Source: Bromus sterilis
Lineage: Eukaryota; Streptophyta; Magnoliopsida; Poales; Poaceae
NCBI GenBank assembly: GCA_950022295.1
Contig: OX465601.1
Coordinates: forward strand, 75,773,501 to 75,837,500
Direction of reading: 5' to 3'
DNA length: 64,000 nt
The notes below the pieces were generated by a model. It had not been told where the DNA came from and ran no database searches. It was given only the letters and a program-made list of their open reading frames with translations. Position numbers and translations under genes: made by a program. Numbering within the stretch: the stretch's first letter is position 1; each line of letters begins with the position of its first letter. Positions 12,492-25,426 of the stretch are shown here, piece after piece.

Positions 12492-15400
12492 GCTTATAGA
12501 TATTCCAATAATATCAAGCTCCCTCTCTTTATGTTGAAGGTTTTGAAGTTGCACTTGTTTTGCATTCCTATTATTATTGCTTTGTGCTTCAATAAATTAT
12601 TCTATTGCAATATTCCTATGCATAGGAAGCATGTTAGACTTAAATGTGTTTGGTATTTTCTTCTTGATGCTCTCTTTTGTTCTTCAACTCTTATTCCAAC
12701 AAGAGCATCATTAAAATCTTAAGCCTATCTTTATGGCTATAAAGAAAGAGCTCTAGGGAGACAACCCTTGTTATCTTTACTTTGAGTTTTTACTTTCTGT
12801 TTTTAGTGGTCTTGATGATTCTTAATACTGTAGAAACATCATTGTATCTTTATTTTCACGCTTTCTGCCAAGTTATAGCCTCTTATGATAAGGGAAGCAA
12901 AAGTTGTGACATGTTGTCCAGAAAACAGATTCTCTCTACTTGACGGAAAAAATTGGAACAAATCACCAGTTCATCTTTTTGAGCTAAAATTTTTACACAG
13001 AATTCTCTATACAATTGTGAAACTTTCGTATGTTCTGAGTTTTTTTATTTGAGTTGCATAAGTACCCAAAAAAAGTTATTTACTACCAGCTGTTCTGTTT
13101 TTCACAGATTCTGCCACGTTTTTCCTTTCCTTATTTTTGGAAACCTTAAGCTCGCTTTTTCTTTGCAAAAACTTTTTGGCAATCTTGAGAAATAGTATCT
13201 CTTCAAAAATATATTTATATCCAGTGGGGAAAAAATATTTTATTAAGGGTACTAACCTCTCTAATCAGCTTATGATGAGTTATGTATGAAGGGAGTTTTC
13301 AAGTGTGCGAGGGAAGATGATGAAAGAAGATCCGGGAGTGTCAAGCGCTCAAGCTTGGGGATGCCCCCATGCATCCCCAATAAATATTTAAGGAGACTCA
13401 AGCGTCTAAGCTTGAAGATGCCCCCGTGCATCCCCTTCTCCATCAACAATCATCAGTTCGTCCTTCGTCTCACTATATTTTTATCACTTCATGCATTATG
13501 TGCTATGCTTGGAGCGTCTCGCTCTTAGGTTTAATTTTCAGTTTTCTTTAGCTTTGCTTGTTGTTCATACCAAGTTAGACCCCAGCTTACTTTGTGTGGG
13601 AGAGAAACACGCTCCACTCCAATCTAGAACACATCATAGGATTTTTCATGCCTATCTTTTTTACTGTTGTGTGTTCTTTATCTTTTTGTAGCTACTGCCA
13701 TGTTTAGTTTTAGTCTTAGTTTGTCTTTATCAAGAGCCTTGGATTTTGTTTAGTTTGTTTCTGGAACTCTCTTTAGTTTTCATGTTTATCTTGTTAAGAG
13801 AGTTGGTTGTTGCACTGAGTTGTGGCTTGTCTTGAAAGTAGGTAATTGAGGTTGCTATTTAATTTTAGTAGTAACTTGCAATAGTTTTGAGGTGTTGATG
13901 TGAGTAATGTTTGAACTTTTGGGGTCAAGAGCTCTAGCCTATTAGTGATAGGTGTCATATTTTGGGCAATCTGTGTGTATTTTCAAAACCTTCAAAAGTA
14001 GTTGAGAACTCTAGCTACTAGATGGATCGCTAATCTTTGGAGTATCGGATATTAGACTACACTCACGTACCATGAGTCGAGGATGCGCAAGGATAACCAA
14101 ACCCCCATACACTCCTCCTCGGGGTACTTGTCTCTTTGTAAACCTCCTTATTAGATTGAGAGTTACCGATAATAAGTGCATGAGTTCTTCAGACTAATGT
14201 AAGTATTTAAAGTTGACACTTCCACCTCCTGATATTTTCTAGCCTCTCCCGTGCCGTGCATTGCTTTCTTCTCACTTCGAGAGTTGGCGTCCACCTTCGT
14301 CGGTACTTCCAAACCCTTGGCATGATACGCTCTGTCATCATAAACCTCCTTATATCTTTCCTCAAAACAGCCACCATACCTACCTATCAAGGCATTTCCA
14401 TAGCCTTTCTGAGATATATTGCCATGCAACATCCACCTCTTCGTTACTTGATCTTCATGTCATACATGTTCCTGCTACACTGGCAGCGGCATACGTTACA
14501 TACATCATGATAGCTACATCTTCTTTATGACTTGAGTACCTTGTAAAGTGTGAAAGATCTTCTATACCCTCTTGTAAATTAGAGTGTTGCCCTTAAGTGA
14601 GGAAAAGATCCCAAAGTGGACAAAATAAAATATCCCAAAGAGGACAAATGAGAGTTAAATAGAAAGAGCCATTGAGGCCACCGAAAAAATAGAAAAAGAG
14701 AAAAAAAGAGAGAAAGGGGCAACACTACTATCCTTTTGAAAGATCCACGCTAGTACTCCCTCTTATCCTTGTACTCCATAGAGATGATCATACATGCATA
14801 TAGCTATGTGGGGATCTTCACACTATAGAACTTGGCTTGCATATTCCAAGGATGAGCCTCCTCAAAATAGCTCTAGGTCTTCATGAGCGAGCAAGTTAGA
14901 TGCACCCCCACTAGTTCCATTGAAGAGATTTTCTTATCTCATATGTGCATCCGTTGCATGGAAATCCCTACTCCTCACATCATATTTATCATTTGGCTTT
15001 CTCGCCTATGATTGTCCTCATTTATGTGAGCCTTTCTCACCTTTTTGTCTTCCTCCTCCACCATATTTCTCTCTTTGTCATCCTAAGTGTCAACTTTCGT
15101 GCTTACGCTCATCCATTGTATGAGTGCTCAAAATATCGAAAAGGAGGGGATCAAATTGACTTGTACCTGGCTAGTGGTCTGGGGATGAGTCAAGATAAGA
15201 TTCCAAAGAAGACCAAGTGTGAAACTTTCGTAGATTGAGTTCTCAACAAAAATATTTTTCTCTCGTATTCCCATATCCCCCTTCTTGCACGCAAACACCA
15301 TTTGGAGACATTCGAGTCACGGACAGCTAAGAGCTCTTGCACCTAATGTTCTTTCGTTGCTTGTTACAATGCTAATATAGACTCTTTCCTGTTATGACTT

Positions 15401-15529
15401 GAATTGAATCACATATCTTGATTGCTTTACTTTCAAAGTTCTTATATGGTTGCTAGCATGTCACCACATAAATTATGCTTGTTATCATTTACCTACTCGA
15501 GGACGAGCAGGAATTAAGCTTGGGGATGT
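12492..15529 (+). other. Internal 3' region of the Sabrina-like element, no gene seen
   Basis: No frame longer than about 100 codons or with a domain occurs here. The whole stretch from about 12800 is homologous to the reverse complement of 24555-27350. It ends in the polypurine tract AAGCTTGGGGATG just before the 3' LTR. In a full element this interval would follow or replace pol. Confidence 0.7.
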
Positions 15530-16937
15530 TGATACGTCCCAAACGTATCTATGATTTCTGCTTGCTCCATGCATGTTTTGTGTGATATTGCTATTATCTA
15601 GATACACTTTCATACAATTTTGATCATATTTGGACTAACTTATTAACTCAGTGCACCCTAGTGCCAGTTCCTGTTTTCTGCTGTTTTTCTATTTCAGGTT
15701 TCCCCCATATTAAAAGTGCTCCAAAAATTCGGGAAAATCAGATATAAAATCAGCGTTCCGGAACCTTCCGGATTCACCGAAGAAGGGCCAGAGGGGCCCC
15801 ACCTGGTGCCCATGAGGCTAGGTGGCGCGGCCTAGGGTGGGGCCGCGTCGGGTTACCGCCTGGACTCCTGGTGCCCCCCCGGTGCCCCCCTTTGGCTCTT
15901 ATTTATACACCCATCGCAAAAACCCTGATTCCAGACCCCTTTTCTCCAGAATTCCTGTGCCGGCAACCTGTCGGGACGGGGAAGTGCCCCCGGATTCATC
16001 TCCATCGACGTTGCTTCCTCCCTCCATGAAGTGGGAGTAGTTCCTCCTCGGGGCTAAGGTTTCTACCAGTAGCTTTGTGGTCTTCTCTCTCTCCCATGAT
16101 GTGATCTTCATTGTGATCATAGGTTATGTTAATCTAGGGTGATCCCATGATATTTCCCCTTCCTCTATGTATTGGACTGATGTACTCACTTGATCTTATC
16201 TAGTATAATCCCTGAGACCATGGTGACAGCGGTCTATTGGACATGGGTTAGAAGAATGTTTTCATGAGTGATTTCCTCTTTTGTGTGTTGATTGAAGATT
16301 GAGAGTCTCTTGGTGCTTGTCTTTGACTATCCTTGAGATATGTTGTGGTGATTGTGGTACTCTCTTTGGATGGCCGCGGTGACATTGCAAAATCCATAGA
16401 TTGAGAACTACGAACTCTGAGGTGTGCTTTTGTAGCCCTACATAATTCTCGTCCTCTCTTGACCACAAAGGAATCACCTCCGAGCACGTCTCCATTGCAT
16501 GTTTTATGGGAAATATCATGTGATTAGACTATGTTAATGTTGTTGAGAGTTGCCACTAGTGAAAGTATGAAGCCTAGGCCTTGTTTCCACCATTGTTACA
16601 CCGTTTGTGCTCACTTTTGTCACATGTTTGCTTGCTGCACATTTTATTACAGATTTATATTACCTTGCTTTGCCACACCTATCACCCATATTTTACCATC
16701 TCTTCGCCGAACTAGTGCACCTATACAAATCCTAGTTATATTAGGTGTGTTGGGGACACAACAGACTTCTTGTATCTTAATTGCAGGGTTGGTTGAGAGA
16801 GACCATCTTCAACCTCTACTTCCCTGAGTTCGATAAACCTTAGGTCATCCACTTGAGGGAAATTGTTGTTGTCCTACAAACCTCTGCGTTTGGAGGCCCA
16901 ACATAGTCTACAAGAATAGAAGCGTGCGTAGACATCA
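15530..16937 (+). repeat. 3' LTR of the Sabrina-like element
   Basis: The LTR is 1,408 bp, starts TGATACGTCC after the polypurine tract and ends GTAGACATCA, followed by the GCGAC duplication at 16938-16942. It is shorter than its partner mainly through one deletion in the leader part. Confidence 0.9.
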
Positions 16938-16942
16938 GCGAC

Positions 16943-18201
16943 TCGGTGAGTTTAATGAGCTCACCCTTAATGACCCGTGAGCCATTTCCGAGGTGCTCAA
17001 AATCCTCAAGGAGTCTAGCATGCACAACTTCAAGCTTATCATTTTTAGTTTTGATAGAATTAGCCACCTCAAGGGTTCTATCAAGAGATTCCTTTACTTT
17101 AGATAATTCTAAAGAAAAAGTCTCCTCAAGAGATTCCTTTGTGGTTTGTTCACAATCAAGAGCTTGAGATAGATCCGCAATCTCATTAGCGTAATCACAC
17201 TCATGGCTTTCCATTTTCTCAATGGTGGCCTCATTCTCCTCGATATGAGCTTCCAACTCCTCAATGTATTTCTTGCCCTCAATGTCAATAGACATGATTT
17301 CCATGAAGGTGGAGCAAGAAATTTTATTCTTATGAAGAGCTTTAAAAATCATTTCTCCCTTAATATTTAAGGAAGCAATATTATCATCCTCTTCAACATT
17401 ATCTACATCATCACCATTGCTCGATATGGGTGTCAAAGTAGGAGATACCTTTAGCTCCTTATCCATAAGGCAAAAATGAGTAACAAGAGATGATGATGTA
17501 GGATCTCTTGAGGCATCATTCAAGACCACATCTTGTTCCATGGATAGTTGGTATTCCTCTACATTGTTAGCACAATAACTAGAGGAAATAGAGGCATCGT
17601 TATCATGGAAACAAGATGTAGAAAGCATATCATCATGAGATATATTCAATTGAATTCTACATGATATGCATGGACTATCAACACAAGCATGTAAGACATT
17701 TATGATGCTCGAAGTGTTGAGATCCAACAAGGAAGCATTGGGATAAGATAGTGATAAAGGGTCATCAACAATAAGTTCACTATCATCATTGCAATGACTC
17801 ACACTACTCACCATTTCATTACCATGTGGAAAACCACATGTTGGTGAAGTAGAAGAAGTTGAGAATTCATCGCGACCGGAGGTGGAGGGATAACAATCAT
17901 CCCCACGAATCTTGTATGCACCATATTTATCTTGAAGCTTTGTCCACAACTCATGAGCATCCCGAAACGGCATGAGTTGAAATATGTCTACATTACTCAA
18001 AGCATCAATAAGCACATTAGAAGCTTGAGCATTGAGATAAGAGTTTTTCTCATCCTCTAAGGATAGGTTTTGAGTATCCTTTGGAGGAGAAACCCCCATA
18101 TCTACAATTCGCTCCATACATGGGTCAATGCCCCGGAAATAATTAAGCATGTGAATTTTTCCAAGCATCATAATTTGTGCCATCGAAACTAAGAGTCTCA
18201 A
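16943..18201 (-). pseudogene. gag-like protein, N-terminal part (UBN2-type)
   Basis: This is the first part of the gag-like frame of the antisense pol-less element, starting 64 bases after its primer site. Residues near DAHELWTKLQDKYG fit the UBN2/Copia gag family. The middle is Ser/Asp-rich, and the end is a long coiled coil (IEELEAHIEENEATIEKMES and similar heptads). The frame is cut at the GCGAC duplication by the Sabrina-like element; the downstream half is at 9300-10393 in the same phase. Residues read beyond 16942 in the open frame come from the inserted LTR. The start is taken at the first codon of the frame; an in-frame ATG seven codons further on is an alternative. Confidence 0.75.
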
Positions 18202-18264
18202 AGAATCCTAATCCCCTAGTCGACATCTTTACTCTCAAGGCAGTGAAGCCCTATAATGAGAGAC

Positions 18265-18279
18265 GAGGCTATGATACCA
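18265..18279 (-). promoter_or_regulatory. Primer-binding site resembling initiator tRNA-Met
   Basis: On the minus strand TGGTATCATAGCCTC starts two bases inside the LTR end. It differs by one base from the TGGTATCAGAGC site usual in plant Copia elements. Confidence 0.85.
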
Positions 18280-18281
18280 AT

Positions 18282-19861
18282 TGAAAGGACGTGGATGTCG
18301 CCTAGAGGGGGTGAATAGGCGCTTAAAATAATTACGGTTTAGGCTTGAAAAAGTGCGGAATAAAACTTAACGTTAATTTTCCAATAAAGAAACCTAAATA
18401 AGCTAGGCTCAACTATGTGCACCAACAACTTATACTAAGCAAGATAAACAACTATGTGATAGCAAGATATATAACAAGAGCACTAAGGCTATCACAAAGT
18501 AGGTGCACAAGTAAATAGGTTGACTAGATGAACAAACTATGGGACAAGCAATGCACAATAATATGAGCAAGCACAAGATAAACAAGGTAATAAGCTTGCT
18601 CAAAGTAAGGGTAGAGATAACCGCAAGTGAAGCCGATGGAGACAAAGATTTGTTACCGAAGTTCCTTCTCTTGCGAGAAGTACGTCTCCGTTTGGAGAGG
18701 GTGTGGAACACAATGCTCACACGAAGCCAACGAGGGCCACCCTATTTCTCCTCATGCTCTTACCAATGCAAGATGTCATGATTCCACTATAGGACTCTTG
18801 AGGGCAGTCACCGAACCCGTACAAATGGCGACCCTTGGGGGCGGTCACCGAACCCGTACAAATGCTCGGGGATATCTCCACAACCCGTACAAATGTATAT
18901 GAAATCCGTTTTAGATGAAGAAGCGCTTGTAATGAATATGAACACAAGCTCCAAAACTCACAAAGAGAAAAGCCAAACAAGAACCAATAAAGATGATGCC
19001 AAGGATGCAAAGGTTTGAGCTCTCCACGAACGATGCGGCCTAGCCTATGACCCGGTCTCCTAACTACCACCATTAGATTGGTAAACTAGATACCTATAAA
19101 GTTCAAACCTTTGTCTTGCGCATAATCCACTTGAGCTTGATGATTACGATCATGTACGCCTCAAGTTGGAACACCTTTCTTGGTTGCGCCGGCTCGATGA
19201 AGACTAGTAAATTGCTCCCCATACTCCATTATGGGTGAGCCTCTTTTAGGCACATCTTCACAAGACCATTATCACCTAATGGTTGGCAAGCTCCAAGCAT
19301 ATGATATCTTCGTGATGATCCTCTTGAACTTGCACACAACAACCTTGATGGCCATCAGCACTTGATGCCATCCTCTCTCTCGGGCTATATGAAATCTTCC
19401 TTTTCATGCAAGCCCATGGAAAGATTTTTAAACCCTCATAGAAACACCACACTCATGGATCATGGGTTAGTACACAAAGCATAATGAACAATGTTTACCA
19501 TACCGTGAGATCACATGATCCCACAAGGTACATCTTGTATACTTTGTGTGTTGATCAAATTGATTCCATTCTTCGCACTTTGTCTTGATCAAACATGAGT
19601 CTTTCCAACACTCCTCATTAAGATGATTTCTTGAAGGTAAACACGAATGTTCACACAACCTCCTTCTTCAAGACATGCTTGCAATATGTTAAACTCTCAC
19701 ATGGCCAATCTTTGGATAACTCCATGAATAACACCTTGGTCATCGCATGATCTTCAAGCACTGCCTATGGACAAACCTTAAAGTATAACTCAAGCAAACC
19801 ATTGGTCCATAGGGATTGTCATTAATTACCAAAACCAAACATGAGGTCACATGCCCTTTCA
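18282..19861 (-). repeat. 5' LTR of the pol-less Copia-like element
   Basis: The LTR is 1,580 bp and bounded by TGAAAGG and CCTTTCA. Its gag-proximal end carries the block GTCGCCTAGAGGGGG (reverse strand), and its outer end carries TTTGGTAATTAATGACAATCC, both common in Triticeae repeats. A short tandem repeat of GGGCGGTCACCGAACCCGTA-type units occurs at about 18790-18890. No coding frame of note lies inside. Confidence 0.85.
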
Positions 19862-20816
19862 CCGTCTCCCCACCAGAAGAGTTGTAGCTTGACGACGATG
19901 GCGACGACATCTAAAAAACGGAGGAGCCGTAATAGTGGCGCAGGATGTGAAAATCGTCAAATTGACATAATGTCATAGCAAAAATGAACATAAGAGTACA
20001 ACGAGATGTTCCAAAACTTCCAAATCTGGATGGCGGCGTGGTTCGGATCGTCGAGGAAGACCAGATGGGGAGAGTACATGCCCACCAGTAACGCGGGGTA
20101 TACGATAGAAAGAGATCGGTGCGGCGCGCGGGCCGCTAGTAATCGGAGAACTTGCCAGAACTGGAGGGTATATGGCTGGGGAGAATGCCACGGGCTCAGC
20201 CGAGGCCGGCGGCACAAGAGAAAACTCAAAGAGGGTGGGTGGGGGTGATGGGAGGGGCAATGGGAGGGGGAATGGGTGATACCCTGTATTGGATATGGTC
20301 AGAAATCGCGCTTTGCTCGCTAAATTTCGGAAGGGAAGGCGTGGAGATGGTCATCGAACAGGAGGGGAACTGAAAAAGTCGTTTTCGATGCTTGAAAAAA
20401 AAACAGGCACCTGTGCACCTTATTTTTTTGAACGTGTAAAACCCTGTGTACCTGAAGAAACCGTTTGCGATGAAGTGAACTTAATAAACGTGTGGTTTTA
20501 CTTTTGCGGGGATAAGAAACGAGTGGTCGAGGAAGTGATACTAACTAAATTAAATAGTTAGAAAAAAGATGCTAAATATTCGTTAAAAGATCAATAAAAA
20601 TCATAAATCAAAATATATAACTAGAAACGAAACTAATAAGTTCGTAATAGAATTTAAAAAAGTCGCATACATTCATTACAATTATTAATGTGTTCGCCCA
20701 TGCATATATTGGGTTTCATTAGTCGCAAACATAAATTATGTCGATTCCATGTCATCATCACTCCAATTCATAAGCTTCATATAATATATAAATCGCACAG
20801 TAGTCGTCCAGAGTAA
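19862..20816 (-). other. 3' region of the CACTA element, no gene seen
   Basis: Short overlapping frames on both strands show no domain. The sequence is AT-rich from 20540 and GC-rich near 20040-20370. It may contain the subterminal repeats of the CACTA element, but no clear repeated unit or CACTA terminus was found. Confidence 0.4.
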
Positions 20817-22991
20817 TTATTCCGGATTATATCGGTTGTACATGTGCACATCGGTGCAATCTTTTCGTGTGCATGATGGTTGTTCGATAATTATTCTGTC
20901 AGCTGCTTGATTCTTCTTGTGCTCTCCGACTGTCGGCAACTCATCAAATTGATTGTATCGATCTTCATCAACAACATTCTCAACAACGAGTATCCTTCTC
21001 TGTCCATGCATCACTACATGTTGGTACTTGTGTGCAAGATCTTTCGCGTACCAGATTTGGGTAGCATGTGATGCAAGAATGAAACTGAAGTCCTCCCATA
21101 TTCATCACGATTTATAGCATTTTTTGGCACCCATTTGCACTTGAAAAGAGTCTTCTTGAAATCAACATAGCTAAGCTCACATAGCTCCTCTATGGTTCCA
21201 TAGAAAAACTCTTTAACGTCATTTACTGTTAGAGCTTCTACTAAAACCGAGCTATTCTGGTATGTGGTCATCGAATCATGTTCCTCTGTGTAGAACGTGT
21301 TGGCATTTATGTCGTACGCTTGGTATTTCTGAATAGTCATTGATGGTTTTCGAGCCAACCACGATAGATTGTTTCCCATTGGTAAGTCCGCGCATTTTTC
21401 CTCCAACCATTTTGCAAATATCCTATTGTGTTCGTTGGTGATCTTCTCTTCTGAAGCTCCCAGAAACACCTTCTCTATCTTCTATCGATGTTCAGCAATA
21501 AAAGGATGAACTTCAGTCATATGATGCAATACTGTGAAATGGGATTTATCAATAATATCTCGTGGAGGATGATGGTCCATGCTTGCACTTCCCTCCCAAG
21601 CTAGCCTACCCTCGTGCTTAGACAGAGGCACCCCGATAGGTTGTTGTTGCATGTATTTGGTGAAAAATTCAACGACTTCCTCATCGAGATAACCTTCCAC
21701 TATGCTAGCCTCGGGGCAATACCTATTCTCACAATAGTGCTTTAGTATTCCCATGAAACGCTCGAACGGATACATGTTTCGTAGGAAGACCAGATCGTAA
21801 CACTTTATCTCATCTACCAGGTGTACAATGAGATGGGCTGTGACATCAAAGAATGAAGGCGGGAGGTACGTCTCAAGCTCGCATAGTGTAAGGATGATAT
21901 TTTCTTGTAGTTTGTCTAGTTCTTCTGGATCTATGACCATTTTCCATATCTTGTTGAAGAACTCAAAAAGATGTATCAGCGTGTTTCTAACATCTTTTGG
22001 CGGCGCATTTCTGATGGCAATAGGAAGAACTTGCGTGAGCATTATATGGCAATCATATGACTTCATGCCGGTAAGTTTCTTGTTTGGCATGTCCACTAGA
22101 TTCCTGATGTTTGCGCACCGAGATGATGATGGTGTTTTAAGTGATTGTAAAAACTCCAAGACTTTGATCGTTTCCTGCTTGGTGAAATTGTACATAGCAA
22201 GTTTGAGCCACCACTTGTCATCTCCCCTTTTTTCAGGTTCTATTTTGTAATCGGATCGGATAACTTGCATATCCAATCTTGCTTTATACCCATCCTTTGT
22301 TTTCCCTTTAATCTTTAGTAGAGTACCAAGTATGCTCTCACACACATTATTTTTGACGTGCATGACATCGATGGAGTGACAAACCTCTAGATCCTGGCAA
22401 TATGGTAATTGCCAGAATACTGATTTCTTCTTAAATACTTGATCCTTTTCTATTTTTGCCATTGACTTATGCTTGCCAAGCACAATTTTCAAATCCTTGA
22501 CCATCCTGAACACCGCAGTCTCTGATTTATAGCGTGGCGCGACATCCTTCTCTATTGTACCGTTGAATTGTGTCTTCCTCTTTCGGTATGTATGACCTTT
22601 TGGCAAGAACCTACGATGTCGCATGTACACGGTTTTCCTTGAGTGGGTCAGATATATACTAGCAGTTTGATCCATGAACGTGACACAACCAACACTTCCC
22701 TTGGTTTTCTGCCTAGATGTGTTGCCAAATGCCGGAAGATCATGGATAGTTTGCACGAGCATTGCATATAGAACAAATACTTCTTTTCTGAATGCATCCC
22801 AATACTTTACTCCATCGGTTCATAAGGTCTCAAGTTCATATACCAGAAGCTGCAAATAAGTGTCGATGTCATTACCCGGTTGCTTTGGGCCTTGTATAAT
22901 CATTGACAACATTATGTACTTTTTTCATCATTATCCAAGGAGCAAGGTTATACAAGCAAAGAAGCACCGGCCAAGTGTTGTGTTGAGTGCT
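20817..22991 (-). pseudogene. CACTA transposase, core and C-terminal part
   Basis: The product would bind and cut CACTA ends. The frame enters at the GTGCT insertion site and carries typical Tnp2 segments: a CLYNLAPWIMMK-like stretch, GVKYWDAFRKEVFVLYAMLV, then LPYCQDLEVCHSIDVMHVKN with NNVCES, and a later IVHLVDEIKCYD/LRNMYPFERFMG block. The C-terminal part (LFKCKWVPKNAINRDEYG and RRILVVENVVDEDRYNQFDE) fits DUF4216. Damage seen: an in-frame TGA near 22825, an in-frame TAG at 21480-21482, and a frameshift near 21014-21070. It joins in phase with 30058-30536 across the later insertion. Confidence 0.88.
22987..22991. repeat. Target-site duplication GTGCT (left copy; right copy 30058-30062)
   Basis: GTGCT flanks both ends of the antisense LTR element inside the CACTA transposase. 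Recognising that the LTR ends in AGCA on its own strand (TGCT on plus) brings the two copies into register. Confidence 0.85.
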
Positions 22992-24554
22992 TGCTTGATG
23001 CGCGAGGTGATGATGATTTCTCGCCCTTCGTTGGTAAACCCCAAGAGGAATGTATGATGTAGCACAGCAGAAAATTTCCCTCTGGAAAGATACCAAGGTT
23101 TGTCTCCAGTAGGACTCCGAAGATGATAAGTAGGTGTCAGCGACACAACTGACGCGGACCTGCACACAGACACAAATAACTTTGTTCCCAACGAAGTTCA
23201 GAGAGGTTGTCAATCTCTCCGGTCTTGTTGTTCACAAAGGATCAAACACAAGGGATAATGATAGCAACTGAAAGTAAAAGCAGGAAAGTAAATGAGTGTG
23301 GAAACAGTGATGAGGATATGGACCGGGATACGTGATGTTCACTAGTGATGTCTCTCTCCCAAAAGACGATAAAACTGCTATGCGAGGTGAACAAATTACA
23401 GAAGGGCAATTGGCAGGATTATGAACGCACCGCAATGCTAACTATGCTACAAAAGAAAGGAAGAGGCTCAAAAGCATGGGCAGACCAGAACATCTCGCTG
23501 GTATTAAGTTGCGAGCCCCACCCAAAGTGTAAAACCAAAGCAACAGACAACTGCATTAAAAAGCACTTTGCGTAAAGTAAACAATCCTTGCAACCGCGGT
23601 TACAAGCACCGTTGTTTTCCCCCTTGTGGCAACAGCACATCCCCTAGACTCATGTTTCTGTCACTCAAGCGTGTCATCAGGGGGCATGAACCCACAATCG
23701 AGCATAACGTTCCCTCTTGGGGTTACTACCTACTACTTGGCCAAAGCAATAAACAGCAACGGAGAACATGCAAGAATTACTTAAGAACAAAAATATAAAA
23801 GATAAGAACCAAATATATTACTCTATCACAATCTGAACATAATCTCATAATCCATCAGATCCCATCAAACTCAGCATAGCAACAGCAGAAAGATTACAAA
23901 AGTGCCTCGATCATGTAGGGCAGCTCACGAAGTCTAAACCATGAAGAACAAAGAGGGGAGGAGAACATCACATAGCTACTGATCACGGACCCATGGTCCA
24001 AAGGAAACTACTCACGGCACATCCGGGAAGCATCCATGGTGGAGAGGAGACTCCCGGAGGTCGCCCCCCCTCCGGCAGGGTGCCGGGAAGAGGTCTGCTG
24101 GTGCTCCCGATCTCGGAAGCGCGGCGGCAGCGGAGCAGAGGCGAGATCGCAAAAAAGGGTTCTTGCTCCGAGGGTTTCTCGTCACGGAGAATATATAGGC
24201 GAAGGGGGGCACCAGGGGTCCAGGCGCCCCCCTGGCGCGGCCAGCCCCTAGGGCGCGCCACCAGGGCGCCTGGGCCCCTGGTGGTGGCCCTCTGGCCCCA
24301 CTCAGGTTCTTTCGAAAGGTTCTTCTGCGCTGATTTTTTATCTGATTTTTCCAGAATTTTTGGAGCACTTTTTATATGGGGGGAAACTGAAATAGAAAAA
24401 CAGCAGAAAACAGGAACTTGCACTGTGGTGCACTGAGTTAATAGGTTAGTCCAAATATGATCAAAAGTGTATGAAAGTGTATCTAGATCATAGCAATATC
24501 ACACAAAACATGCATGGAGCAAGCAGAAATTATAGATACGTTTTGGACGTATCA
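22992..24554 (-). repeat. 3' LTR of the antisense element
   Basis: The LTR is 1,563 bp. It lacks about 70 bp present in the partner LTR at about 28911-28981 (a block with AAATAAGTAGACCGAAATCC). Otherwise the two are closely similar. Its minus-strand start TGATACGTCCAAAACG follows the polypurine tract AAGCTTGTGGATG at 24555-24568. Confidence 0.88.
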
Positions 24555-25395
24555 ACATCCACAAGCTTAATTCCTGCTCTTCCTCGAGTAGGTAAATGAT
24601 AACAACATAATTTATGTGGTTACATGCTAGCAACCATATAAGAACTTTGAAAAGTAAAGCAATCAAGGTTAGAGATTCAATTCAAGTCATAACATGCAAG
24701 AGTCCATATTAGCATTAAAACAAGTAACAAAAGAACATTAGGTGCAAGAGCTCTCGCTGTCCGTGACTCGAATGTCTCCAAATGGTGTTTGCGTGCAAGA
24801 AGGGGGATAGGGAATACGAGAAAAATATTTATTTGTTGAGAACTCAATCTACTAAAGTTTCACACTTGGTCTTTTTCTGGAATATTATCTTGACTCGTCC
24901 CCAGACCACTAGCCAGGTACAAGTCAATTTGATCCACTCCTTTTTCAATATTTTGAGCACTCATGCAATGGATGAGCGTAAGCACGAGAGTTGACACTTA
25001 GGTTGGCAAAGAGAGAAGTACGGAGGAGGAGGAAGACAAAAAAAGAATGAGAAAGGCTCACATCAATGAGGACAACCATAGGCAAGAGATGCCAAATGAT
25101 AGATATGATGTGAGGAGTAGGGATTGCCATGCAACGGATGCACATATAAGCTAGGAAGCTCTCCAATGAAACTAGTGGGGGTGCATCTAACTTGCTCGCT
25201 CATGAAGACCGAGAGCTCGTTTGAGGAGGCTCATCCTTGGAATATGCAAGCCAAGTTTTATAGTGTGAAGGTCCCCACATAGCTATATGCATAATGATCA
25301 TCTCTATGGAGTACAAGGATATAGAGGGAGTACTAGTGTGGATCTGTCAAAAGGATAGCAGTGTTGCCCCTTTCTCTCTTTTTATTTTTTTTATT

Positions 25396-25426
<31 letters not shown>

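Larger units (their letters stand above)
10399..16937 (+). mobile_element. Sabrina-like (Athila-type) Gypsy element, non-autonomous, with both LTRs
   Basis: The copy is complete at its ends: 5' LTR 10399-11861, primer site 11871-11888, internal region, polypurine tract, 3' LTR 15530-16937, and a 5-bp duplication GCGAC on both sides. The first base of the 5' LTR has changed (AGATACG for TGATACG). The internal 3.7 kb lacks gag, protease, RT and integrase and holds only a 163-codon frame. Its 3' half is shared with the antisense element at 22992-30057. The family name is recalled from the LTR ends (TGATACGTC...GTAGACATCA) and is less certain than the structure. Confidence 0.9.
9012..19861 (-). 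mobile_element. Pol-less LTR retrotransposon with Copia-type primer site, split by a later insertion
   Basis: On the minus strand the element reads LTR (19861-18282), primer site (18279-18265), then a gag-like gene (18201-16943 and 10393-9300). The LTR ends are TGAAAGG and CCTTTCA, a perfect 7-base inverted repeat. The primer site TGGTATCATAGCCTC resembles the initiator-methionine tRNA site used by plant Copia elements. No protease, reverse transcriptase or integrase was seen downstream of gag before the neighbouring Tekay LTR starts at 9011, so the copy is either truncated or a non-autonomous family that carries gag only. Its 3' LTR is missing here. A related LTR start in the opposite orientation occurs at 62252. 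Confidence 0.75.

Noticed and set aside
18790..18890. Tandem GGGCGGTCACCGAACCCGTA-type units as a possible CRISPR-like array
   Set aside because: Only two or three irregular copies lie inside a plant LTR; spacing and context do not fit an array.
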